Below are positions 40,733-48,995 of a DNA stretch of 64,000 nucleotides, piece after piece. The stretch is from contig JAZNXU010000004.1 of NCBI GenBank assembly GCA_045594065.1, forward strand, positions 1-64,000, read 5' to 3'. Position numbers and translations under genes: made by a program. Below the pieces are notes generated by a model. That model was not told the DNA's origin, did not search any database, and worked only from the letters and a program-made list of their open reading frames with translations. The stretch's first letter is position 1; each line of letters starts with the position of its first letter. This stretch comes from SIG565 sp045594065. Its GTDB lineage: Bacteria > Bacillota > Clostridia > Oscillospirales > Acutalibacteraceae.

Positions 40733-41477
40733 TTACTCCACCTCCTGCTTGGGTTGCGGTATCAGCCGTGTCGGTCTGTTCGGGTTGTTCGGTTATTTCT
40801 TCCTTTGTGGTTTCTTCGGGCATCTGTACGGATTCTGCCGTAAATGCCGCAAGCGCTGTTCGGGCTTCGTTTACGGCGGTTACCACTGCACGCGAAGAAA
40901 TAGTAGCACCCGTCCAAGCATCAATTTCGCCTTTTGAGGCATCGGCTGAATTTTTAACTACCGTGGCACTTTGTGCAAGTCCCGAAAAGCGGGACAGAAA
41001 ACTTTCCTTTTTAACATTTTGACCGAGTCCCGGTGTTTCATCGTCGGCACTTATAATGCTGACGCCTTTAATTTCACCGTTTGGCATAAAAGCGGTCATA
41101 ACAACGATATCTCCGCCATAGCCCTTAGCAGATGTAGTAACTATGTAGCCCTTGAGAGTATCGTCCTTAGTGGCTTTGTAAAAGGAGAAACTACGGTCGC
41201 TTTCGTATCCGCTTACCGATTGTTCAAGGTAATCATCGGCAGGCAGTAATGCTGACATTTCACGCTGTTTGTTTTCAAGGTTTATTGCCTCGATTTTATT
41301 AACTGTCAGAGCGTTTGTGATTGATAACGCCGCGGCAATAACAAGGCAGATGACTGTAAGCACGAAAATCGGATTAAATATTTCCCAATGCTTTTTAATG
41401 AAGCGGGTTACAGGTGATAAAAACTTATGTATTTTACCCAATATCGGCTTTATTTTTTGGAGGAAGCTATTCATCAT
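40719..41477 (-). CDS. rnfG: Rnf complex FMN subunit RnfG
   Basis: 252 residues. One N-terminal membrane helix (about 33-55), then an FMN-binding domain. Covalent FMN attaches to the Thr of the S(T)GAT-type motif DAWTGATISSRAV near 186-198. The C-terminus is a Glu/Thr-rich tail (about 215-252) of low complexity. GGAGG precedes tandem ATGs, so the start is residue 1 or 2. It overlaps rnfD by 11 bases. Confidence 0.94.
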   Translation of the reverse strand: MMNSFLQKIKPILGKIHKFLSPVTRFIKKHWEIFNPIFVLTVICLVIAAALSITNALTVNKIEAINLENKQREMSALLPADDYLEQSVSGYESDRSFSFYKATKDDTLKGYIVTTSAKGYGGDIVVMTAFMPNGEIKGVSIISADDETPGLGQNVKKESFLSRFSGLAQSATVVKNSADASKGEIDAWTGATISSRAVVTAVNEARTALAAFTAESVQMPEETTKEEITEQPEQTDTADTATQAGGGVIENQ

Positions 41478-42381
41478 TCTTTACCTCCTTAAAAAACGGC
41501 TTGGGTGCCGTAAGAGAATTAATATAGGGCACAAACAAATTCATAAGCAGTATCGCATAAGAAACGCCCTCAGGCAACGCCGCGTAAAGACGGATAACCA
41601 CGGTAATTATACCGCAACCAATACCGAAAATTAACTTGCCAAGTCTAAAGGTAGGACTTGTTACATAGTCGGTAGCCATAAATATAGCACCTAAGAGAAG
41701 TCCGCCGCTGAGTACTGCCGATATAGGATTGGCGCCCAACACCCACGACATTAGGAATACAGTGCCAATAAATGAAGCGGGAATAATGGGGGATATTACT
41801 TTTCGTGAAATAAGGTAAAGCCCGCCGATAATGAGCAATAGCGCGTTTACTTCACCAATTGCACCGCTGTGCTCGCCTAGCAGTAGGTTTCTAAAGGTAA
41901 AACCTGCAGGGTCGGCTAAAGGTGTTGCCTCGGTTTGGGCCCCTACAATCGGCTCTAAATACTTAGTCATAGCCGCGGGGAAAGAAACCATAAGCACTAT
42001 TCTGGCTGTCATTGCGGGGTTAGCAAAGTTATGGCCTAAGCCGCCGAACATCTGCTTAACAATGATTATCGCTATTGCACTGCCAAGCGCTGCCATCCAA
42101 ACAGGTAGGGTAGAGGGTACATTAAGCGCCAATAAAAGTCCTGTTACAACGGCTGATAAATCACCGAGCGAATTTTCCTTTTTCGTTATTTTATTACAGA
42201 TAAATTCACTGATTATGGCTGAAAGCACGCTCACTGCAATTATGAGTGCCGCGCGCCAACCGAAAAGAATAACACCGTAAATGCTGGCGGGCATAAGTGC
42301 TATAATCACATCAAGCATAATGCTAGATGTTGTATCAGGTCCGTGTATATGCGGGGAGGAGGAAACGATTAATTTTTTCAT
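41467..42381 (-). CDS. rnfD: Rnf complex FMN/membrane subunit RnfD
   Basis: 304 residues with about nine membrane helices. The covalent FMN site is in ATDYVTSPTFRLG near 236-248, and GLGHNFANPAMTAR near 116 is diagnostic. The complex couples ferredoxin oxidation with NAD+ reduction to ion (Na+ or H+) export. It starts right after the rnfC stop, with GGAGC ahead. Confidence 0.95.
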   Translation of the reverse strand: MKKLIVSSSPHIHGPDTTSSIMLDVIIALMPASIYGVILFGWRAALIIAVSVLSAIISEFICNKITKKENSLGDLSAVVTGLLLALNVPSTLPVWMAALGSAIAIIIVKQMFGGLGHNFANPAMTARIVLMVSFPAAMTKYLEPIVGAQTEATPLADPAGFTFRNLLLGEHSGAIGEVNALLLIIGGLYLISRKVISPIIPASFIGTVFLMSWVLGANPISAVLSGGLLLGAIFMATDYVTSPTFRLGKLIFGIGCGIITVVIRLYAALPEGVSYAILLMNLFVPYINSLTAPKPFFKEVKNDE

Positions 42382-43710
42382 TTATTTGCTCCTCCTTAAA
42401 ATTGATTTTGCGGTACGCATTTGCTGTGTCAGCGGGATTCCCGCAGGGCAGGAGTAGCTGCAACAGCCGCATTCAATACATTGGTTTATATTAAGTGTAC
42501 CGAGCGCTTCTATGTTGTTTTTCCTTACTGCCGCATTAACATTAGCAGGGGTAAGCAGCATCGGGCAGGCAGCCGCGCATCTGCCGCATTTAATACAGGG
42601 CGTGGTTTTTTGAGGTGTCACATTGCTGAAAAACAAAATTGCATTGTTTTGCTTCATAACGGGAGCCTCTTCACTGTCAATCGCAACACCCATCATCGGT
42701 CCACCGTAAATGATTTTCTCAACATCCTCACTAGCAGAACAAAATTCGGCAATATCCTTTATCGGCGTGCCTATTGGAACGCGTAAATTTTGCGGTTTCT
42801 CAATTCCGTTGCCGTCTACGGTTATACGCTTTGATACAAGCGGCATACCCGTGCGAATGTATCTATTAAGCGCCGCAACGGTTGTAATATTTATTACAAC
42901 ACAGCCTACATCTTTAGGTAGCTTTCCTGCGGGCACCTTTCTGCCTGTGGTTGTATAAACGAGCATCTTTTCAGCACCCTGCGGATAACGAGTGGAAAGC
43001 TTCATAAGCCTCACGGTGTTAAGTGTGTCGCGTCGGTCAGCGGCTATCTCATATAAATGCTTTATGGCAATTGGCTTGTTAGCCTCAACCGCTATTATAA
43101 TGTCTTTAAACTGAAAATGCTCCTTTAAAAGGTATAGCCCGTCAAACAGGTCATCATAATCCTCAATACAGGTGCGGTAATCGCTTGTGATGTACGGCTC
43201 GCACTCGGCGGCGTTGATAATCAGCGTGTCAATATCCTCGCTTATAGCGGGGGCGAGCTTTATGTGCGTCGGAAAGCCTGCTCCGCCAAGACCGACAAGT
43301 CCCGAATCGCGCGCAGCTTTCACAATGTCTTCGGGTGAGTTAATTTCAGGCGGGTTAAGCTCAGCCTCGGTCATATCACCGTCCGATTCAATAACAATAG
43401 CCCGAACGCTCTCGCCAGAGGAGGTTTTAATCTCTGTAATTTCCTTAACCGTTCCCGAAACGCTCGAATGTATCGGCGCCGAAAACGCGTTTTCTGAGCT
43501 TGCAATAAGCGTGCCTACATAGACCCTGTCGTTAGGTGCAACCAACGGCTCACACTCAGCACCTATATGCTGCTTGAGCGGAATTATCACCTTTTTTGGA
43601 ACGGGCAAATCGGTAGTTTCACTGCCGGCGGTGTGTTTAAAGTGCGGTAAATCCACTCCGCCTGCAATTTTGGCTACGGGTTTTAAAATTGCTTCAGTAA
43701 TATATTTCAT
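42382..43710 (-). CDS. rnfC: Rnf complex NADH-binding subunit RnfC
   Basis: 442 residues. Visible: the N-terminal barrel-sandwich start GGVDLPHFKHTAG, the FMN/NADH loop GLVGLGGAGFPTHIKL near 135-150, NAAECEPYITSDYR near 165, and two C-terminal ferredoxin motifs, CIKCGRCAAACPM near 374 and CIECGCCSYSCPAG near 413. It faces the cytosol and exchanges electrons with NAD(H). First gene of the rnf operon, behind a promoter with a palindromic candidate operator. GGAGGTAAAAA sets the ATG. Confidence 0.95.
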   Translation of the reverse strand: MKYITEAILKPVAKIAGGVDLPHFKHTAGSETTDLPVPKKVIIPLKQHIGAECEPLVAPNDRVYVGTLIASSENAFSAPIHSSVSGTVKEITEIKTSSGESVRAIVIESDGDMTEAELNPPEINSPEDIVKAARDSGLVGLGGAGFPTHIKLAPAISEDIDTLIINAAECEPYITSDYRTCIEDYDDLFDGLYLLKEHFQFKDIIIAVEANKPIAIKHLYEIAADRRDTLNTVRLMKLSTRYPQGAEKMLVYTTTGRKVPAGKLPKDVGCVVINITTVAALNRYIRTGMPLVSKRITVDGNGIEKPQNLRVPIGTPIKDIAEFCSASEDVEKIIYGGPMMGVAIDSEEAPVMKQNNAILFFSNVTPQKTTPCIKCGRCAAACPMLLTPANVNAAVRKNNIEALGTLNINQCIECGCCSYSCPAGIPLTQQMRTAKSILRRSK

Positions 43711-43732
43711 TTTTTACCTCCTGGTAAACTAT

Positions 43733-43775
43733 ATATACTTATTTATATTATACAATAAGTATATCACTATTACAA
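43733..43775 (-). promoter_or_regulatory. rnf promoter with palindromic operator-like arms around the -10
   Basis: On the minus strand TTGTAA, 17 bases, perfect TATAAT (43747-43752). Perfect 11-base inverted arms (43733-43743 and 43754-43764; ATATACTTATT and its complement) lie on either side of the -10 with a 10-base gap. That is a good place for a repressor, though the sequence is AT-rich. Confidence 0.65.
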
Positions 43776-43796
43776 GAGTTTTTCGGCATTGTTAAT

Positions 43797-43833
43797 AAAA
43801 TAACGGACTTTAGCTTATAAACTAAAGTCCGTT
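43797..43833 (-). terminator. terminator of the XRE-GlmM gene
   Basis: Perfect 12-bp stem (AACGGACTTTAG / CTAAAGTCCGTT) with an 8-base loop; on the minus strand it is followed by ATTTTATT. It insulates rnf from the upstream gene. Confidence 0.85.
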
Positions 43834-43838
43834 TGATA

Positions 43839-45485
43839 TTACTTTTTTGCGTAGCCTAAGTCTTCAATAAGTTTTATAATTTTTTCAGAGTAGCTGTCAC
43901 AGGTTTTCTGTGAATCGCTTTCTACCATAACACGGATAACCGGCTCGGTTCCGCTTTCTCTCAGCAGTATCCGTCCGCTACCGTTAAGGGTGTTGTTAAT
44001 TTTGTCAACCGCGGCAAGAATTGTTTTATCAGAGGCGGCTGCCGCTTTATCGGTAACCGTAATGTTCTTAACCGTTTGCGGATACATCCTAACAGGGGCG
44101 GCAAGGTGGCTTAAGGAGGTTTTGTTATCAACCATACATTCAGCAAGCAGTATTGCGGTTAAAATTCCGTCACCTGTTGAAGCGTATTTGCGAACGATAG
44201 TGTGTCCGCTCTGCTCACCGCCAATGCTTACATCGTTTTCCATCATAGCGGCGTGAACAAATCGGTCGCCAACGGTGGTCTGAATGCAGTCAATACCTGC
44301 TTCTTCAAGGGCTTTGAAAAGTCCGAGATTAGACATTACAGTAGCCACAACACGGTTGCCGTGCAAAAGCCCGCGCTTTTTAAGCATATTGGCAAGAATG
44401 TAAATAACATGGTCGCCGTTTACAATATCGCCGTTTTCGTCAACCGCTATAAGGCGGTCGGCATCACCGTCAAAAGCGAAGCCTACATCGCAATGGTTTT
44501 CTCTTACATATTTGCGCAGCGCCCCTATGTTTGTTGAGCCTGCTTGCAGGTTAATGTTTATTCCGTCAGGCTCGGCATTAATAACATGAGCCTTGGCACC
44601 TAGTGCATTGAAAACCGACTGCGCTATCATCCACGCGGAGCCGTTGGCGCAGTCAAGCGCAATATTAAGGCGCTTGTATGAATTAGAGGCTACCGAAATA
44701 AGATAGCCGACATATCGGTTTCTGCCTGCGGTGTAGTCGATAATTTTACCGATGTTTTCCCGCTTTGCATAGGGCAGGTCATTATCAAAGCCGAAAAATT
44801 CAATATCGCCGTCAAGATATTTTTCAATGAGCGAAAGGGTATAGTCGTCCATCTTCTCGCCAAATGAGTTTATAAGCTTAATTCCGTTATCGTAGAACGG
44901 ATTGTGTGACGCCGAAATCATAATTCCGCAATCGAATCCGTCCTGAATTGCAACATATGATACACTCGGCGTTGTGGTAACATGCAGCATATAAGCATCG
45001 GCACCCGAGGCTGTAAGACCTGCAACAATGGAATATTCAAACATATAGCTTGAACGGCGGGTGTCTTTACCAATAACGATTCTTGTGCGTTTGCCGTTTT
45101 CTCGCTTGCCGTTATAGAACAAGGAGGTATAATACCAACCTAAAAATCTACCTATTTTAAAGGCGTGCTCAGCGGTTAAAACTTCACCTGCCTCACCTCG
45201 GAAACCGTCGGTACCAAAGTACTTAAGGTCGTAGTTAACCGATTCCTTTGGTCGGAACAAAGGCTCTGTGTAGGTTGGGGGCAGTGGTGTTTCATCGTGT
45301 AATAAATCATCGGTTGTAATTCCGAAAATTTTTGAAAGCTCTAATACAGTGCCGATTTCGGGCAACGATTTGTCAGATTCCCATTTTGATACCGATTGGC
45401 GAGAAACCGAAAGCTTTTCAGCTAACTGCTCTTGTGACATTTTTTCAGCCGTTCTCAGTATCGAGATTTTTTGTCCGATTGTCAA
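43839..45485 (-). CDS. glmM: XRE-type DNA-binding domain fused to phosphoglucosamine mutase (GlmM)
   Basis: 548 residues. Residues 2-58 are a helix-turn-helix of the XRE/Cro type (TIGQKISILRTAEKMSQEQL, LSVSRQSVSKWESDK). A Pro-rich linker (about 62-84) leads to a complete GlmM: GTDGFRG at 91-97, active Ser near 193 in ISASHNP, metal loop DGDADR near 339, sugar loop GGEQSGH near 415 and phosphate loop RESGTEP near 509. It should make glucosamine-1-phosphate for UDP-GlcNAc. AAGGAG lies 8 bases before the TTG start; a GTG at 45494 overlaps that site. 45486-45658 upstream holds no gene. Both parts keep their key residues. Confidence 0.9.
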   Translation of the reverse strand: MTIGQKISILRTAEKMSQEQLAEKLSVSRQSVSKWESDKSLPEIGTVLELSKIFGITTDDLLHDETPLPPTYTEPLFRPKESVNYDLKYFGTDGFRGEAGEVLTAEHAFKIGRFLGWYYTSLFYNGKRENGKRTRIVIGKDTRRSSYMFEYSIVAGLTASGADAYMLHVTTTPSVSYVAIQDGFDCGIMISASHNPFYDNGIKLINSFGEKMDDYTLSLIEKYLDGDIEFFGFDNDLPYAKRENIGKIIDYTAGRNRYVGYLISVASNSYKRLNIALDCANGSAWMIAQSVFNALGAKAHVINAEPDGININLQAGSTNIGALRKYVRENHCDVGFAFDGDADRLIAVDENGDIVNGDHVIYILANMLKKRGLLHGNRVVATVMSNLGLFKALEEAGIDCIQTTVGDRFVHAAMMENDVSIGGEQSGHTIVRKYASTGDGILTAILLAECMVDNKTSLSHLAAPVRMYPQTVKNITVTDKAAAASDKTILAAVDKINNTLNGSGRILLRESGTEPVIRVMVESDSQKTCDSYSEKIIKLIEDLGYAKK

Positions 45486-45658
45486 AAAAATCACTCCTTA
45501 AAAAACGCGGTATAATCCCGCTATGTAACAAAGTTTACTAAAGAAACACGGGTTTGTCTATCAACTTATGTTTCCTCATTTGCGGCAACTCTTGGTTGCT
45601 CACCGCTTAAAACTGCATAATAGAGCGCTTTTCTTACTGCAATCAAACATAACAAATT

Positions 45659-46342
45659 TTATATTTTTAAAATACCGATTAGTTCGTTAAGTGCGTCAAT
45701 TTCAAAATCGGCACGCGCAATTTCGGGGCACGGCCAAAAACCTGAGGCATTTATCCAAGCCGTTTTATATTCTGCCCGTCTTGCACCGTCAACATCGTTA
45801 ATCGGGTCATCGCCTACGAAAAGTATTTCTTTCGGTGCAATATTCAATCGCTTAGCCATAATATCGAATAAAGCACGGTCGGGCTTATCGGTATTATAAT
45901 CTCTCGAAATTATTATTTGTTGGAAATATTCCGTAATACCCAACATTTCAATTTTTCTCATTTGCAATTCGTGTTTGCCGTTGGTTATTATGCCGAGCTT
46001 TATACCCGCCTTTTTAAGATGCTCAAGGGTGGAAACCGTATCGGGGTAGAGTATTGCGGTTTTCGAAAACAGCCGAGCTATGTTATCGGCAAAAAAGTTT
46101 TCTTTCGGAATATTATCGCAAATTAAATCTTTAGACTTTAAATGGTCATAAACACAGTCCCAATGCTTTGCACCTAGGTGAATGAATTGTTTATCAGCAA
46201 AAGTCCATTCTTTAAGTATTGCGTCAGCGCCCTTTTCAGCCTTAAAAACAGTATATGCAATATCGGTTTTCAAAATACTTTTAAAGGTGGCGTAACGGTC
46301 AAATAATGTACGGTCTAAATCAAAAACAACTGCCTTAAACAT
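45659..46342 (-). CDS. HAD-family hydrolase, YjjG-like nucleotidase branch
   Basis: 227 residues. Motif I FDLDRTLFDR near 8-17 (Gly replaced by Arg, as in YjjG proteins), motif II GIITNGKHE near 114, motif III Lys in NTDKPDRALFD near 147 and motif IV FVGDDPINDVDGARRA near 171. YjjG-type enzymes hydrolyse non-canonical pyrimidine nucleotides. It starts 3 bases after the stop of the surface-protein gene; AAGGAAG inside that gene's end is the ribosome-binding site. Confidence 0.85.
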   Translation of the reverse strand: MFKAVVFDLDRTLFDRYATFKSILKTDIAYTVFKAEKGADAILKEWTFADKQFIHLGAKHWDCVYDHLKSKDLICDNIPKENFFADNIARLFSKTAILYPDTVSTLEHLKKAGIKLGIITNGKHELQMRKIEMLGITEYFQQIIISRDYNTDKPDRALFDIMAKRLNIAPKEILFVGDDPINDVDGARRAEYKTAWINASGFWPCPEIARADFEIDALNELIGILKI

Positions 46343-46345
46343 AAT

Positions 46346-47887
46346 TTATTTTCTAAACTTCCTTGATTTTTCTTTAATTATAAATCTCTGTCTTAGTACG
46401 GCATTTCTTATCTGAGAGTATTTAGGTAGCTTGGGCATTATTTTTTTGTAAAGAGCGGGCTTTTTCATTTTGATAATTTTCAGTGCAACAATACTCCAGC
46501 AAATAACAAGAACTACCGAAGTCCAAATTATAAGCTCGGTAAGGGATATACTCTCTAATAGAGAATTGCGGGAAGCCCCTGCATCAAAGCCTGTCTTGCA
46601 AATGGCATAATGTCCTGTATCTACTAACTTAATGGTGGCTTTTGTACCGTCCTCACTTAAGGTTGCGGAGAGCTTCTTAACCGCACCATTTTCGTTTATG
46701 TAGTAAAAGGAGGCGGATTTTCCGTATTTCTCGGGTATGTTAAAGGTTACCGTAACCTCACCGTCCGGATGAACTTCAGAGCCGCGATGGGTTGTTTCTA
46801 TGTTATAGCCGATAAATCGGTTGGTGATGTGAGCCAAGGAGTTTCTGACAAAATTATAGTCAGAACTATCAGTGCCAACGCTTTCAATTTTCACCTTTGT
46901 ACCCTCAGGGAAAACGCCGTAGGTTGTATCAAGCCTTATTCCTGTCGCACTATCGGTGTGTGCGCAGGGCACCTCGGCGGTGGTAGTGTCACTGCAGCGG
47001 GTGCAGTAGCCGGTTTTTATTCCGTTGGTGCTAATAGTAGGCTCGGTGGTAATAACCGCCTCTTGGAATTCGTGACCTATCGGGTCGGTTTTACGGGATT
47101 CGGTGTGGTCGCAACTTTGACATTTAGATTGTTCAAGACCGTTTTTTACGCAACTGGGCTTTTTAACGGTAGTCCACTCACCCATAGTGTGACCTTTAGC
47201 AGGAATTTCCTGTAAAAGCTTTTGGTTGCAGCGTGAACAAAAGCCGCGCTCGTAACCCTTTTCAATACAGGTAGCAGGGCGCAAAATTTCCATATTTGAA
47301 AAATCGTGACCGTAGGCTTCAATTACCTGAGTTTCTCTGAATTCACAAACGGTACATTTTCGGGTCTGCTCGCCTGCATTTTCACAGTCGGCAGATTTGG
47401 TAGTTTCAAAGCGGGTAAAGCTGTGCTCACGGCATATAATTTTCAATGTCAAGCTGGTGGTGCGGGAAAATAACTGTGTGCTGCCGTTTTTCGCTACTAC
47501 AGTAACCCTTGCAACAGGGTCATTGGCTATGCTTAAGCCCTTAAGTTGGAATTTAAAAATATCGCCGCTTATATTTTTGCTTTGCTCGTAAGAAATTGAA
47601 GCGGTACGCCCCTTAATATCTATCGATTGCTCTGCACCCTCGGTCTGCAAAAACTCGCCTGAAATCAGTTCGAACTGGCTGCTATAATTTACCCGAATGT
47701 CAATTTTGTCGGCAGTCCATCCGTTTACATTCTCGCCGAGCTTTACTGTAAGCGTTACTAAGCCGTCCACAGTAACCGTGTCAGCTTCGGGTGTAAGGGT
47801 GACCTCTGTTGTAGCGGCAGAGGCTGTTACAGTAAGGCAGGTGATTATCAGTATTACAGATAATAAAAGCGATAAAAATCTCTTCAA
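46346..47887 (-). CDS. anchored surface protein with cohesin-like domain and Cys-pair repeats
   Basis: 513 residues. Signal peptide 1-24 (ends TASAA). About 25-155 is a beta-rich domain that resembles cohesin or bacterial Ig-like folds (VTLTVKLGENVNGWTADKID, FKFQLKGL). About 155-315 holds four repeats of about 42 residues, each with two CxxC pairs or a single pair and a GH(D/E/T)F-like turn (KCTVCEF, FCSRCNQ, KCQSCDH, YCTRCSD). A further beta domain covers about 315-430. One membrane helix (about 450-470) and a very basic cytosolic tail follow. It begins with TTG behind GAGGAG. Zinc or disulfides are possible; function unknown. Confidence 0.75.
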   Translation of the reverse strand: MKRFLSLLLSVILIITCLTVTASAATTEVTLTPEADTVTVDGLVTLTVKLGENVNGWTADKIDIRVNYSSQFELISGEFLQTEGAEQSIDIKGRTASISYEQSKNISGDIFKFQLKGLSIANDPVARVTVVAKNGSTQLFSRTTSLTLKIICREHSFTRFETTKSADCENAGEQTRKCTVCEFRETQVIEAYGHDFSNMEILRPATCIEKGYERGFCSRCNQKLLQEIPAKGHTMGEWTTVKKPSCVKNGLEQSKCQSCDHTESRKTDPIGHEFQEAVITTEPTISTNGIKTGYCTRCSDTTTAEVPCAHTDSATGIRLDTTYGVFPEGTKVKIESVGTDSSDYNFVRNSLAHITNRFIGYNIETTHRGSEVHPDGEVTVTFNIPEKYGKSASFYYINENGAVKKLSATLSEDGTKATIKLVDTGHYAICKTGFDAGASRNSLLESISLTELIIWTSVVLVICWSIVALKIIKMKKPALYKKIMPKLPKYSQIRNAVLRQRFIIKEKSRKFRK

Positions 47888-47966
47888 TTTTTACTCCTCT
47901 TTTCAAAAAGTACAGGCTTCTTTATAACTTTATTTGCATACACAGTTAAGTATACCATAAAAAACC

Positions 47967-47997
47967 AAAAAAAGCCACATAAAAATGCGGCTTTTTT
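47967..47997 (-). terminator. terminator of the pfl operon
   Basis: On the minus strand a stem AAAAAGCC(g)CAT / ATG(t)GGCTTTTT with one mismatch and a short loop, followed by a T-rich run. It lies just after the pflA stop. Confidence 0.75.
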
Positions 47998-47999
47998 AG

Positions 48000-48734
48000 C
48001 TATTTTCTGATATTTTTAATTCCGTTTAAAATGAATTGCTTGGCTTTAATTGCACTCTCAAGCGGTAGTGCGGGGACACCCTCAAGCGGATAGTCTAGAC
48101 CTAATTCCTTATACTTATGAATACCCATTGTATGGTAGGGCAGAACATCGAGCGCTTTAAGGTTTGAAAGAGCACCAATAAACTCGCCCAAACGCTCTAA
48201 ATCTTCGGGATTATCGGTGTAGCCCTCAACAATTATATGGCGTATCCAAACGGGTATATTTTTGGCTTCAAGGTGCCTTGCAAAGGCGAGAATTCCGTCG
48301 TTTCCGTGACCTGTCAGCGCCCTGTGCTGTTTGTTATCAATATGCTTAATGTCAAGCATAACAAGGTCGGTAAGGTCAAGCAGTTTATCGAGTTTTTCGG
48401 TGTTATCGGGGTTAAAGGTAATACCGGAAGTATCAATACAGGTGTGAATTCCGTGGAATTTGGCGAGTGAAAACAATTCAATTAAAAAATCAAGCTGTAA
48501 AAGCGGCTCGCCTCCCGTAACCGTAATTCCGCCGCCCGAATAAAACGAGCGGTTTTTTGTGTACTGCTCGATTATTTCTTCGGCAGTTATCTCATTACCG
48601 CCCGATATATCCCAAGTATCGGGATTGTGGCAGTAAAGACAGCGCATAGGGCAGCCCTGCAAAAACACAACAAGGCGAATACCCGGACCGTCAACCGTGC
48701 CGAAAGACTCAACCGAATGAACGCGACCGGTCAT
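48000..48734 (-). CDS. pflA: pyruvate formate-lyase activating enzyme
   Basis: 244-residue radical-SAM enzyme that makes the glycyl radical on pyruvate formate-lyase. The cluster motif CPMRCLYCHNPD is near 30-41 (CX3CX2C), the SAM element TVTGGEPLLQ near 79 and the start VHSVESFGTVDGPGIR are typical. Its ATG overlaps the stop of the separate glycyl-radical subunit by one base, so both are made together. Confidence 0.96.
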   Translation of the reverse strand: MTGRVHSVESFGTVDGPGIRLVVFLQGCPMRCLYCHNPDTWDISGGNEITAEEIIEQYTKNRSFYSGGGITVTGGEPLLQLDFLIELFSLAKFHGIHTCIDTSGITFNPDNTEKLDKLLDLTDLVMLDIKHIDNKQHRALTGHGNDGILAFARHLEAKNIPVWIRHIIVEGYTDNPEDLERLGEFIGALSNLKALDVLPYHTMGIHKYKELGLDYPLEGVPALPLESAIKAKQFILNGIKNIRK

Positions 48735-48976
48735 TATATTTTATCGTGGAAGGTACGGGAAATAACCTCGTCCTGCTGCTCTTTGGTGAGCTTTATGAAG
48801 TTAACGGCATAACCGCTTACACGAACGGTTAATTGAGGATATTTCTCGGGGTGAGCCTGAGCGTCAAGCAGGGTTTCCTTTGTGAAAACATTTACATTCA
48901 GGTGATGACCGCCTTTTTCGCAGTAACCGTCAAGTAAAGATACTAAGTTATCAATCTGATTTTCTTTTGCTGACAT
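48734..48976 (-). CDS. stand-alone glycyl-radical domain of pyruvate formate-lyase (GrcA-like)
   Basis: 80 residues matching only the C-terminus of PFL: HHLNVNVFTKETLLDAQAHP and the radical loop RVSGYAVNF with Gly55. PflA should form the radical here. AAGGAG and an ATG of its own follow the stop of the large subunit by 19 bases, so the split is built into the operon. It resembles E. coli GrcA (YfiD), which repairs damaged PFL, but here no full-length PFL is present in the operon; it must complete the 701-residue subunit. Very interesting for assembly. Confidence 0.9.
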   Translation of the reverse strand: MSAKENQIDNLVSLLDGYCEKGGHHLNVNVFTKETLLDAQAHPEKYPQLTVRVSGYAVNFIKLTKEQQDEVISRTFHDKI

Positions 48977-48995
48977 ATATAAACTCCTTTTAAAT

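Noticed and set aside
48977..48995. Possible sequencing frameshift splitting pyruvate formate-lyase
   Set aside because: The first part ends in an in-frame stop followed by a clean AAGGAG and ATG at good spacing, which a random base error would not create.
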